This document shows positions 1 to 8,800 of a DNA stretch of 64,000 nt, piece by piece. Source of the DNA: Dyella caseinilytica. GTDB taxonomy: Bacteria > Pseudomonadota > Gammaproteobacteria > Xanthomonadales > Rhodanobacteraceae. Each line of letters starts with the position of its first letter. Position 1 is the first letter of the stretch. The position numbers and the translations under genes were made by a program. The stretch spans positions 248,001 through 312,000 of the forward strand of contig NZ_CP064030.1 in NCBI RefSeq assembly GCF_016865235.1, written 5' to 3'. The notes below the pieces were generated by a model, which saw only the letters and a program-made list of their open reading frames with translations, searched no databases and was not told the DNA's origin.

Positions 1-101
1 GGAAAGTCATCGGTCAGGTGTCCGCGCTCGGCGATACGGTGGCGGATGATGTCCATGTCGTAATCGGCGGGCAGGCCGATGCGGTATTGCATGGTGATCA
101 T
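1..101 (-). CDS. DUF4865 family protein, N-terminal fragment
   Basis: The first 33 codons of a gene that runs off the left edge of the window. The translation begins MITMQYRIGLPADYDMDII, which matches my memory of the N-terminus of DUF4865 proteins, small proteins annotated as putative monooxygenases. The ATG overlaps the stop codon of the upstream carboxymuconolactone decarboxylase-like gene in an ATGA arrangement, so the two are probably translationally coupled. A second in-frame ATG lies three codons in. The pair, read away from a divergent LysR gene, suggests a small LysR-controlled redox unit. The function is unknown. The family call rests on a short stretch only. Confidence 0.6.
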   Translation of the reverse strand, partial: MITMQYRIGLPADYDMDIIRHRIAERGHLTDDF

Positions 102-424
102 GGTGTGTTGTCTCCGTCGACTGTACGTAATACCGACACCGCCGAGACCGCGCATGGCCAGCCCGCATAGAAGGCCAGGTGTGTGATTACCTCGGCCAGC
201 GTGTCGCGGTCGATGCCGTTGTCGCGCGCGCGGCGCAGATGAAAGGGAAGTTGCTCGATGCGGTAGAGCGCGACCAGTGCCGAAACGGTGATGAGGCTGC
301 GTTCGCGAGGCGTGAGGCCCGGGCGCTGCCAGATATCGCCAAACAAGGTCTGGTCTGTGAGTTCGGCCAGTTTCGGGGCGATGTCGCCAAGGGAGTGCTG
401 GCCGTAAAGCGGATCGTGTGCCAT
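98..424 (-). CDS. Carboxymuconolactone decarboxylase-like (AhpD superfamily) protein
   Basis: A 108-residue protein of the CMD/AhpD-like fold. The stretch GLTPRERSLITVSALVALYR followed by an alpha-helical segment with HLAFYAGWPCAVSA is typical of the family. Many members are gamma-carboxymuconolactone decarboxylases or peroxidase-like proteins with a CxxC pair. Here only one cysteine (in WPCA) is present, so AhpD-type peroxidase chemistry is unlikely. Its last bases overlap the start of the DUF4865 gene, and it is divergent from the LysR gene at 523, which is its likely regulator. The substrate is not known. Confidence 0.8.
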   Translation of the reverse strand: MAHDPLYGQHSLGDIAPKLAELTDQTLFGDIWQRPGLTPRERSLITVSALVALYRIEQLPFHLRRARDNGIDRDTLAEVITHLAFYAGWPCAVSAVSVLRTVDGDNTP

Positions 425-522
425 GGGAAGCTCCGAGCAGGGTGGCTTGACGGAACTAGCCTATCGAGCGACCATCGTATTGAAAATCGGGAAATTCAGT
501 ATATATAGTTCCAAAAAATGGG

Positions 523-1419
523 ATGATTTCCATGACCCGCGTGAACCTCGATCTGGACGTCCTGCGCAGCTTCGCCACCGGCATCGAGCTGGGCAGTTTT
601 GCCAAGGCCGCCGATCGCCTGAACCGCTCCACCTCGGCGGTGAGCGCCCAGCTCAAAAAGCTGGAGGATCAGGCAGGCACGTCGTTGTTGCGCAAATCCG
701 GCCGCGGCATGGCGCTGACCGAGGCGGGCGAGGTGATGCTCAGCTATGCGCGCCGGCTGTTGGAGCTCAACGACGAGGCCGTCAGTGCGGTGCGCGGCGT
801 CCAGTTGGAAGGGCGCGTGCGGCTGGGATTGCAGGAGGACTTCGGGGAAAGCCTGTTGCCTGAAGTACTCGGGCGCTTCAAGCGTGCGCATCCCAGACTG
901 CGCGTGGAAGTCCAGCTCGCGCGCAATACGGTGTTGATGCAATCGTTGCAAACGGGGCGGCTTGATCTTGCCCTGGCATGGGAAACGAGTGAGGCGGTGC
1001 CGCATGCCGAGCATGTGCACATCTTGCCGATGTGCTGGATCGTTGGCGGCAATGAGCAGGTCTCAACGTTGTACGGCCACGGAGAGCCGGTGCCTTTGGT
1101 TGTGCTCGAGGCGCCCTGCATGATGCGCACGGCGGCGACCCAGGCGCTGGATCATGTGGGTATTCCGTGGCGCGTCGCGTTCACCAGCCCGAGCTTGGCT
1201 GGCAACTGGGCGGCAGTGAAAGCGGGGCTGGGTGTGAGCGTGCGCACGCCGCTTGGCCTGCCGGCCGATGTGCGTACGCTGGATGCGCACGAAACGGACC
1301 TTCCGGTTTTGCCGCAACTCGGTCTGGCCCTCTACCGCAGTGAAGCGGAGCCGGAGCCGGCGGTTGGGCGTCTTGCTGAGTTGATCATGGAGAAGCTGCG
1401 CGAGTCGATCGCGGCTTAG
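523..1419 (+). CDS. LysR family transcriptional regulator
   Basis: A 298-residue LysR-type regulator. The N-terminal winged helix-turn-helix spans about residues 8-67 (LDVLRSFATGIELGSFAKAA, then a recognition helix around STSAVSAQLKKLE). It is followed by a linker helix and a periplasmic-binding-protein-like effector domain from about residue 90 to the end. The gene is transcribed divergently from the CMD-like/DUF4865 pair with a 98-bp intergenic region, the usual arrangement for LysR control of an adjacent unit. An alternative start is the ATG three codons downstream. An AT-rich stretch (TATATATA near 500) precedes the gene and may be part of the promoter or operator. The effector is unknown. 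Confidence 0.9.
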   Translation: MISMTRVNLDLDVLRSFATGIELGSFAKAADRLNRSTSAVSAQLKKLEDQAGTSLLRKSGRGMALTEAGEVMLSYARRLLELNDEAVSAVRGVQLEGRVRLGLQEDFGESLLPEVLGRFKRAHPRLRVEVQLARNTVLMQSLQTGRLDLALAWETSEAVPHAEHVHILPMCWIVGGNEQVSTLYGHGEPVPLVVLEAPCMMRTAATQALDHVGIPWRVAFTSPSLAGNWAAVKAGLGVSVRTPLGLPADVRTLDAHETDLPVLPQLGLALYRSEAEPEPAVGRLAELIMEKLRESIAA

Positions 1420-1531
1420 TACGGTGCCTTCTACTCGTGGTGTTTTCGTGTATTGCCGCGGGGAGGCGCCATTCATTGCAAAGCGTTGCAGATGGTGTGA
1501 AAGCACGACACTTTGTAGAAACTCCAAAATG

Positions 1532-1610
1532 CGTCGTCCCGGCGAAGGCCGGGACCCAGCGACTTGAAGACCTCCAAAGACACTAGGTCACGGCCTTCGC
1601 CGGGACGACG
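1532..1610. repeat. REP/BIME-like paired palindromic repeat, class A
   Basis: Two inverted copies of a unit beginning CGTCGTCCCGGCGAAGGCC, each itself able to fold into a GGCC-centred hairpin, separated by about 28 bases. The sequence, including the spacer with GACTTGAAGA and CCAAAGACACTAGGT, is almost the same as the element at 40399-40477. It lies between the 3' end of the LysR gene and the 3' end of the convergent DUF1801 gene, the typical location for REP elements, and may act in transcription termination or mRNA stability. Confidence 0.85.
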
Positions 1611-1614
1611 AGCT

Positions 1615-2001
1615 TTACTTTCGCGTCTTGGACTGATTCAAGGCCACCGCAGCACGGATGAGCGTCTTCAACGCCTTCTCGTTGATTTTCTCGTTTTCAA
1701 CAAAGTCGATCGCACGCCGCGTGTTCCCGTCGAGACTGGCGTTGAAGAGATTTGAAGGGTCTTTCAGAGAGGCCCCTTTGGCGAAAGTCATCTTCACGAC
1801 GTTCTTGTAGGTCTCACCCGTGCAGATGATTCCGTCATGCGACCACACCGGAACACCTCGCCACTTCCACTCTTCGACGACGTCGGGATCGGCTTCCTTG
1901 ATCAGCGTGCGGAGCCGGTTGAGCATCTCGCCGCGCCAGTCATTGAGCTCTGTGATCCTTGCATCTATCAGCTGAGCAGGTGACGGCTCACTCTTGGGCA
2001 T
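1615..2001 (-). CDS. DUF1801 domain-containing protein
   Basis: A 128-residue protein of the DUF1801 (YdhG-like) family, recognised from the core VVEEWKWRGVPVW, then the segment with GETYKNVVKMTFAKGASLKD. DUF1801 proteins are small cytosolic alpha/beta proteins of unknown function, often found beside SRPBCC and ArsR genes, as here. The gene is on the same strand as the ArsR/SRPBCC pair upstream, 52 bp downstream of the SRPBCC stop, and probably belongs to the same transcript. The basic C-terminus (NQSKTRK) is unremarkable. Confidence 0.85.
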   Translation of the reverse strand: MPKSEPSPAQLIDARITELNDWRGEMLNRLRTLIKEADPDVVEEWKWRGVPVWSHDGIICTGETYKNVVKMTFAKGASLKDPSNLFNASLDGNTRRAIDFVENEKINEKALKTLIRAAVALNQSKTRK

Positions 2002-2053
2002 GATCGATTCTCCTTAAAGCGCAAACTAGTGAAGTGGCGACACGGTGCGGGCT

Positions 2054-2464
2054 TCAATCCATTCGCGCCAGCACTTCCTCCATGGACGCAAAGAACTTCT
2101 GCCAACCGTATTGGGCGCCTTTGTACGCCTGCTGCTGATCTGCATGGAAGCCCGAATGTTCCATCCGCAGATGGGTGCCTGCGCTCGTTGGAGTGAGCGT
2201 CCAGGTGACGACACTCTCCAGACCCATGGCCGCCCACGTGTAAGAGAGCGACTTGTTCGGCTCGATTTCCAGCACTTGGCAGTCGACAGAGCCCCAGTCC
2301 CCGCTAAGCGTGAAACGTTGTTTCACGACGGGCTTGAAGTCGTTCTTCATGAGCCACTCTTCGATCAGATGCGGCTGCGTGAGTGCGCGCCAGATTTTTT
2401 CCGGCGGATGAGGTATCTCGCGTTCAACGACGACGGAGAGTGTTTCGGTCGAGAGCTTGTTCAT
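2054..2464 (-). CDS. SRPBCC (AHSA1-type) domain protein
   Basis: A 136-residue START/Bet v1-fold protein of the AHSA1-like SRPBCC group. It shows the family opening VVEREIPHPPEKIWRALTQP, a central KPVVKQRFTLSGDWGSVDCQ and a C-terminal helix YGWQKFFASMEEVLARMD. Such proteins bind hydrophobic ligands in a central cavity; the ligand is unknown. The start overlaps the stop of the upstream ArsR gene by four bases (ATGA), so the regulator and this protein are co-translated. ArsR-SRPBCC pairs are widespread, and the regulator probably controls its own operon. Confidence 0.88.
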   Translation of the reverse strand: MNKLSTETLSVVVEREIPHPPEKIWRALTQPHLIEEWLMKNDFKPVVKQRFTLSGDWGSVDCQVLEIEPNKSLSYTWAAMGLESVVTWTLTPTSAGTHLRMEHSGFHADQQQAYKGAQYGWQKFFASMEEVLARMD

Positions 2465-2784
2465 TGATCCATCCTTTTCAGCAAGTCTTCGAGGCGATCG
2501 AACCCGTTTTGCCAGAAACGAGTCATCTGGTTGGTCCAGTCAGCCAGTGGGGCCAGGGCGTTGAGTTGCGCGCTGTAGTGCGTCTGGCGACCCTCAGGGC
2601 GGTCGCGCACCAACCCGGCGTCCTTCAGGATCCCAAGATGTTTCGAAACGGCTGGTTGCGAGACCCCGGCCCTGGCCTGCAGGGCGCCGACTGTCTGCTC
2701 ACCTTCGCGGCACAGCCGCTCGAAGATGGCCCGCCTGGTCGGATCGGCGAGTGCACTGAAGAGCGCATCGTGAGCGTTCGGCAT
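2461..2784 (-). CDS. ArsR family (winged HTH) transcriptional regulator
   Basis: A 107-residue ArsR/SmtB-type repressor consisting almost entirely of the winged helix domain: ALADPTRRAIFERLCREGEQ, then the recognition helix region GVSQPAVSKHLGILKDAGLV and the wing RPEGRQTHY. No cysteine-rich metal site such as ELCVCDL is present, so metal sensing is unlikely. It belongs to the group that precedes SRPBCC genes. It is the first gene of an ArsR-SRPBCC-DUF1801 unit. An inverted repeat at 2801-2826 just upstream is a good candidate for the autoregulatory operator. Confidence 0.9.
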   Translation of the reverse strand: MPNAHDALFSALADPTRRAIFERLCREGEQTVGALQARAGVSQPAVSKHLGILKDAGLVRDRPEGRQTHYSAQLNALAPLADWTNQMTRFWQNGFDRLEDLLKRMDQ

Positions 2785-2800
2785 GGGGACTAATCACCAT

Positions 2801-2826
2801 TTGGTTATGGATTTATATATAACCAA
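2801..2826. promoter_or_regulatory. Candidate ArsR operator (inverted repeat)
   Basis: The half-sites TTGGTTAT and ATAACCAA are perfect inverted repeats with a 10-bp AT-rich spacer, located 16 bp upstream of the ArsR start. Position and symmetry fit a dimeric winged-helix repressor blocking its own promoter. Binding is inferred. Confidence 0.55.
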
Positions 2827-2880
2827 TGAGTTATGTATAAGTCAACAGCATCGCGCGGCGCATGGCCGCGCATCGATCCA

Positions 2881-3684
2881 TTACTTGCCGGCGGGCGGGT
2901 TGGCTTGTTGCGGCGGCAGCAGCTTGATCTCGTAGATCAGCGGCCAGCGCTTGCCGGTGACAAACAGACGGTCTCGCTTGGCGTCATAGGCGATGCCGTT
3001 GAGCACGTCGTTGCTCGGATCCTGGGTCTCTTCCGGCTTGGGCCCCAGACCGGTCAAATTGATCACCCCCACCACCTTGCCGGTGGCCGGATCGATGCGC
3101 GCAATGAAATGGGTCAGCCAGACATTGGCGTAGATCTCGCCTTTTACCCATTCCAGTTCGTTGAGGTTGGCGACCGGTCGGCCTTCCGCCGTGACATCGA
3201 TCTTGCCCACCTGTTTGAGCGTAGCCGGATCGAGGATGCGCAGGGTCGGCGTGCCGTCGCTCATGTAGATGTGATGGCCATCTTCGGTGAGCGCCCAGCC
3301 TTCACCGTCATAATCGAACGGGGCGCCGATACGTTTGAATGTCTTCAGATCGTAGACATAGCCGTGATGCGACTGCCAGGTCAGCTGGATCAGCCGATCT
3401 TTCCACGCCACGATGCCTTCACCGTAATCCGGCGGTGGCAGGTCGACTTTCTGCAGCACCTTGCCGGTGTTCATGTCGACCTTGCGAATCGTCGATGCGC
3501 CGACGTTGCCGGTGGCTTCGTAGAAATAGCCGTCGAGGTAGAAGAAGCCCTCGGTGTAAGCGCCGGTATCGTGGGGATAGGTACGTACCACCTGATAACC
3601 GTAGACCGGAATCGCTTCCTGCGCGGTGGCGACAGAAAGGCAGCATGCGAGGGCAAATACGAGCAAGAAGGTTAGTGATTTCAT
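2881..3684 (-). CDS. Glutaminyl-peptide cyclotransferase (plant-type beta-propeller)
   Basis: A 267-residue exported protein of the plant/bacterial glutaminyl cyclase family, which converts N-terminal glutamine to pyroglutamate. A signal peptide covers about residues 1-21 (MKSLTFLLVFALACCLSVATA). The family signatures are the opening HDTGAYTEGFFYLDGYFYEATG, seen as HDTGAYTEGFFYLD then EATGNVG, the central YDGEGWALTEDGHHIYMSDG region and LNELEWVKGEIYANVW. These are blades of a five-bladed propeller. Length is normal. It stands alone: 96 bp from the ArsR gene and divergent from the Kef-type antiporter. The product is expected in the periplasm. Confidence 0.9.
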   Translation of the reverse strand: MKSLTFLLVFALACCLSVATAQEAIPVYGYQVVRTYPHDTGAYTEGFFYLDGYFYEATGNVGASTIRKVDMNTGKVLQKVDLPPPDYGEGIVAWKDRLIQLTWQSHHGYVYDLKTFKRIGAPFDYDGEGWALTEDGHHIYMSDGTPTLRILDPATLKQVGKIDVTAEGRPVANLNELEWVKGEIYANVWLTHFIARIDPATGKVVGVINLTGLGPKPEETQDPSNDVLNGIAYDAKRDRLFVTGKRWPLIYEIKLLPPQQANPPAGK

Positions 3685-3807
3685 GGCGCTGGATCATCCC
3701 ATGTCATGGCGCACGCGTCAGCAGCAAGCTATTACGTTTTTGCCTGCCATCGCGTGAAATAATCAGGCCCAAAGATGTCATCGGGAGCATTCATTTGGGG
3801 AGCAAGC

Positions 3808-5643
3808 GTGGATAGCCATCATTTCCTCCGTGCCGCGGTGGTCTTTTTGCTGGCGACGGTGATTGCCGTGCCACTTACCAAACGTTTCCGCCTCGGGGCT
3901 GTGCTCGGCTATCTGCTGGCGGGCATCGCCATTGGACCGGAAGCGCTGGGCTTGATTGGCAATGCCAGCGGCGTCGCCTCCATTTCGGAGTTCGGCGTCG
4001 TGCTGATGCTGTTCGTCATTGGCCTGGAATTGTCGCCGCAGCGCTTGTGGGTGATGCGGCGGGCGGTGTTCGGCACGGGATTGCTGCAGGTACTGGCGAC
4101 CAGCATCGTGGTCGGGGTAGTGGCTTACGCCTGGTTCGGTTTGGTGCCCGGCGCTGCCGCGATCGTCGGCGGCAGCCTGGCCCTGTCATCCACCGCATTC
4201 GGCCTGCAGATTCTCACGGAGCGCAAGGAAGCCGGTTCGGCCTACGGGCGCCAGTCCTTCGCCATCCTGCTGTTCCAGGATCTCGCCGCCATTCCCTTGA
4301 TTGCCGCGGTGCCATTGCTGGCGTCCACGTCCAGGCACGGTATCGATCCTACTGCGGTGCTACGCACCATTGGTGTGATCGTCGCAGTGGTGATCGGCGG
4401 CCGCTATCTGCTACGTCCGATTTTCCGCTTCGTGGCGCGTACCGATTCGGTGGAGGTTTCCACCGCAACAGCCTTGCTGGTGGTGACCGGCACGGCGCTG
4501 TTGATGGAGGTGACGGGCGTGTCAGTGACCCTCGGCGCTTTCCTTGCCGGTGTGCTGCTGGCCGATTCGGAATACCGGCACGAACTGGAATCGAACATCG
4601 AGCCGTTCAAGGGCTTGCTGCTCGGTCTGTTCTTCATCAGCGTCGGCATGTCGATGCATGTGCATCTGCTGGTGCAAGCGCCATTGCTGGTGCTTGGGCT
4701 GACACTGGGGCTGCTGTTGCTGAAAGGCTTTTTGCTATGGCCGCTCGGGCTTACCGTGGGCGGCCTGCATCGAGCCGATGCTTTGCGATTGGCCGTGTTG
4801 CTTGCCTGCGGTGGTGAATTTGCGTTCGTGGTGCTGCGCGAGGCTTCTGAGCTTGGTTTGATCGAAGCGCAGCAAAGCGCGTTGCTGGTGCTTGCGATCA
4901 CGCTATCGATGGCGCTGACTCCCGTACTGGTTGCCGTCCTCGGTAAGGTGCTCGGCGCGAAGAAGAAAGAAGCGTCCACGCGTCCTTTCGACACGATCGA
5001 TGTCGAACGCCCGCGCGTGATCATCGCCGGCTATGGCCGCATGGGACAGATCGTTGCACGCGTGTTGCGCACGCGCGGGATTCCGTTCGTGGCACTGGAT
5101 CATTCGATCGAGCAGCTCGAACTTGTGCAGCGCTTTGGTCGTCCCGGCGACATTTTTTATGGTGATCCGGCACGTCCCGAACTGCTGCGCGCCGCGCAGG
5201 CCGACAAGGCAGAAGTATTCATCCTGGCCACCGACGATCCCGAAGCGAGCCTGCGCGTGGCGCGCGTAGTACGGCGTCTTTATCCCAACCTGAAAGTCAT
5301 CGCGCGGGCGCGCAACCGCCAGCATGTGTGGCGTCTGATGGATCTGGGTGTCGAGGAACCGGTGCGCGAAACGCTTTATTCCAGTTTGAAGATGACGCGC
5401 AAGGCGCTCGAGGCATTAGGCCTCACGGCGGAGGACGCCATCGCAGAGGTCGAGCGCTTCCGCCGCAAGGATGCAGAGCTGATGAAGATTCAGTATCTAG
5501 TCTACGACGACGAAGCGAAGCTGATGCAGACCACGCGCGAGGCGGTCGAGGATCTCAACAAGCTGTTCGAGGCGGATGCAGAAACCCCTGCGCCGCCCGA
5601 GAAGGGGCCGGATGCGGATACGCCGTTGATCAACGAGCGTTGA
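3808..5643 (+). CDS. Kef-type cation:proton antiporter (CPA2 family) with TrkA-N domain
   Basis: An integral membrane antiporter of the KefB/KefC type, probably exchanging K+ (or Na+) for H+. Residues about 1-390 form a multi-spanning Na+/H+ exchanger domain, with the family motif LGYLLAGIAIGP near the start and FGVVLMLFVIGLELSP. A Rossmann TrkA-N (RCK) domain follows from about residue 400 (VIIAGYGRMGQIVARVL), with the GxGxxG nucleotide-binding motif. The GTG at 3808 is preferred because GGGGAG lies five bases upstream; an in-frame ATG at 3775 lacks a good ribosome site. No KefF/KefG ancillary gene is adjacent, so glutathione gating is not established. The C-terminal 40 residues are acidic and proline-rich. 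Confidence 0.88.
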   Translation: MDSHHFLRAAVVFLLATVIAVPLTKRFRLGAVLGYLLAGIAIGPEALGLIGNASGVASISEFGVVLMLFVIGLELSPQRLWVMRRAVFGTGLLQVLATSIVVGVVAYAWFGLVPGAAAIVGGSLALSSTAFGLQILTERKEAGSAYGRQSFAILLFQDLAAIPLIAAVPLLASTSRHGIDPTAVLRTIGVIVAVVIGGRYLLRPIFRFVARTDSVEVSTATALLVVTGTALLMEVTGVSVTLGAFLAGVLLADSEYRHELESNIEPFKGLLLGLFFISVGMSMHVHLLVQAPLLVLGLTLGLLLLKGFLLWPLGLTVGGLHRADALRLAVLLACGGEFAFVVLREASELGLIEAQQSALLVLAITLSMALTPVLVAVLGKVLGAKKKEASTRPFDTIDVERPRVIIAGYGRMGQIVARVLRTRGIPFVALDHSIEQLELVQRFGRPGDIFYGDPARPELLRAAQADKAEVFILATDDPEASLRVARVVRRLYPNLKVIARARNRQHVWRLMDLGVEEPVRETLYSSLKMTRKALEALGLTAEDAIAEVERFRRKDAELMKIQYLVYDDEAKLMQTTREAVEDLNKLFEADAETPAPPEKGPDADTPLINER

Positions 5644-5693
5644 TCAAAGGCGGCCAAGATCTATCCCAGTTGAATACCCATGGCCCATGAGTC

Positions 5694-5789
5694 CGTCGTC
5701 CCGGCGAAGGCCGGGACCTAGTGACTTTGCTTTTCGAACGTTTGCAGTCACAGGACAGTCACTGGGTCCCGGCCTTCGCTGGGACGACG
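5694..5789. repeat. REP/BIME-like paired palindromic repeat, class A
   Basis: Inverted copies of the CGTCGTCCCGGCGAAGGCC unit flank a spacer longer than, and different from, those of the copies at 1532 and 40399. The two arms pair almost perfectly. The element sits between the convergent 3' ends of the Kef-type antiporter gene and the ankyrin gene. Confidence 0.85.
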
Positions 5790-5854
5790 GAAGTGTGACT
5801 TGCTGACAAGATTGCTTACATCACATCGCGTGCAGCAGCCGGCAAAGCTCGTCG

Positions 5855-8800
5855 TTACGACTGATCAGAAGGCTGCGCCGGCTGGCGTAGCGTCTGCCGC
5901 ACACTGGGAATGGCATTGCCGCGGGCCGTCAACTCGTGCGCGATATCGATAAAGCCCAGATGCCGCGCCACATCTGCCGCCGTGCGGCCGAAGTTGTCGA
6001 CAGCATTGCGATCAGCGCCACGCGTCAGCAAGACGCGCGCAGGTGGCAGCAACGCGTGCATCGCGCAGGCATGTAGCGCTGTCACGCCACGCTGGTCCGC
6101 ATGCTCGATGCGAGCACCAGCATCGAGCAGCACGGGCAACAACGCACCGATGTGTGTCGCATCGCATTCGCTGCCGGGGCGCAAGTGTGCGCCGAGCAGC
6201 AACAGCAACGGCGTCTTCCCTTCGCCGTCGGCGAGGTTCACGTCAGCCTTGCGTTTGAGCAGTGCATCGAACAAACGACGTGCGCGCAAGCTGTCGTTTT
6301 GTTCAAATCCGAATTGCGACGCGGCGTGCAGTGCGCTGTGACCGCGCGCATCCACCGCATTCGGATCGGTGCCGGCGTCGAGTAGCTGTTCGGCCATGTC
6401 GGGGTAGCCCTGGACTGCGGCGATCATCAGTGCCGTCGCATCACCGGGTAGGCGCTGATCCACCACAGCGCCGCGTTCAAGCAGCAAGGTGACCAAGGCT
6501 TCGCGGCGCGCAGCGACGGCGGCAGCCAGCGGGGTCATGCCATTGTTTGCGCTGGCGCCAAGGTCTGCGCCGGCTTCGATCAAGGTGACGGCGACATCGC
6601 GATGACCGGCACCGCAGGCATGCAGTAACGCGGTCGCGCCTTGCGCATCGCGTGCATCGACAGGAAAGTCCAATTCGAGCAAGCGGCGTACGGCAACGTC
6701 CGCGCCTTGCTTGGCTGCCTGGATCAGATCGTCGGCGCGCAATGCGCGGCGCGGGCGCTGCCAATCATTCCAATCCAGCCAGCGCTCCAGTTCCGGATGT
6801 TCGAGTGCGAGACCGAGCGGGGTTTCGCCATTGGGATCGGTGGTTTCTGCATCAGCGCCGTGGGCGACTAGGGCGCGCACCAGCGGAAGCGCGCTGCTGC
6901 CGTGTTCAAGCGCGGCGAACAGTGGCGTGCGTCCATGGCTGTCGCGGGTGTTCGGATTACAGCCGCGGCTCAGCAGGGCTTGCAACAAGGCAAGCTGGCC
7001 GTTGACGGCAGCCAGATGCAGCGGTGTGCGCTCGCGTTCGTCAGGGCCGAAGGGATCAGCACCACGCTCAAGCATGTCCAGCGACAGAGATCCCGCCGCC
7101 TGAGACGCGTTGTGCAGATAGGTCAGCGCCTGAGTCAGCAGGCCGGTTCCGGCGGGGCTGGCGCCTGCGGCCATCAAATCCGCGATCGCGTCCGCGCTCT
7201 CGGGAAGCTGCGGCAGCAGTGCATCGAACAGACGACGGCCAAGTGGTGGCAGGGTGGGATGCTCGCTGTCGAGATCGTCGATCAGTTGCGGTTGCAGGCG
7301 TGCCTCGGCCTGCAGCCCGTGGTCGAGCAACCAGCGGCGCGCGGCGCCATGGTCGGAGTCGATCAATTCCAGATAAAGCTGGGCAAGTTGCGACTGCGAC
7401 CAGTCGCGCACGCGGCTTGCGAAGCCGGAAACGATAGCCCAGTGTCCGAAGCGCAAGGCGTCGAGCAGATGCGCCGGTGTGTCGGCACCTTCGGCAATGA
7501 CGTTGAGATCCAGGCTGGCCGGGAGCGGTGTATCCGGATCGAGCAAGGCGACTAGGTCCCAGCGCCCGCTTGCGGCAGCGTGATCCAACGCGCTGCGGCC
7601 ATCGCTGCCGGGCGTCTTCGGTTCAGCGCCAAGAGCGAGCAGCGCGCGTACGGTTTCAGCTTGCGCATGTGGCGATTGGCAGGCGAGCGTCAGTGCGTCG
7701 CGACCATGTTTGTCGCGTGTCAGCGCGTTGGCTTGGGCATCGGCGAGCATTTGCACTACGCCGACCACGCCAGCCCGCGAGGCCTCCATCAAGGCGGTCG
7801 TGCCGTGGTGGTCGGCCAGATTCACGTCGGCGCCGGCGATGCGCAGTGCGCGGGCGATTTGTTCGTGTCCTTCGGCTGCGGCGGTCATCAAAGCGCTGCG
7901 TTGACGTGCATCCACGCCGTTTACGCCGGCGCGGTGCTTGAGCAGCATCTTCACGCCGGTGACATCGTCATCTCGAATGCCGGCTGCGGCGACCAGCGCC
8001 GGTTCGCCATTGGCCAGTGATGGTTTGGCGCCACGTTCCAGCAGAAACTGCACCAGTGGCCAGTTTGCGGCACGGCAGGCTATCGATAGCGGGCTTGCGC
8101 CGGACTTGTTGAGTGCGTCGACGTGTGCACCGGAGTCCAGCAGCATCGCGGCCACCGTGGGTTCGCCGCTGAGCACGGCGCCGTGCAGCGGCGTGTTGCC
8201 ATCGGCGTCAGTCACCAGCGGACTCGCGCCATTGGCAAGCAAAGTCATGACCGCATCCGGACGGCCATGCCAGCTGTCGCGTGTGGCGGCCAGCAACGTG
8301 GTAAGGCCGCCACTGGCGCGATTCACATCAGCGCCCTTGGCGATCAGTGCACGTAGCAGATGCGTGTCTGGCAGCAATGCGGCCAGCATCAGTACGGGAC
8401 GCTGGTCACGATCGTCCGCGATCGGCGCTGTATTCGGATCGGCTCCCGCTTCCACCAGCGCCAGTGCACGTGCGATATCACCGTTGCGGGTGGCGGCGAG
8501 CAGGGCCTGCGCCTGCTCTGGCGTACCGGCGGTACGCTCCTGTTCGCTCAGTTCAGGCGGCGCAGCCGGACGTGCCATCACGGGCTCGACGCGCTCACCG
8601 CGAGCGGATTCCTTACGCTTCGGCCGGCGGCTTTCGCACAGCATTACGCGCAGTGTGCGATTGGCGATCACCAGGCAGCCAAGCGGCAGCACCACTACCG
8701 CGTAGAGCACCAGCGCCGCTGTGCGCATTTCCGTCGGCAGCACCACATAGAGGCCGCTCAGTGCGATGCCCGCGAACGACAGGATCACCAGCGCGAGGGC

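Noticed and set aside
1532..1610. Paired repeats as CRISPR or insertion-sequence ends
   Set aside because: Copies are isolated, inverted and palindromic with no regular spacer array and no transposase or cas gene nearby; they fit REP/BIME elements.
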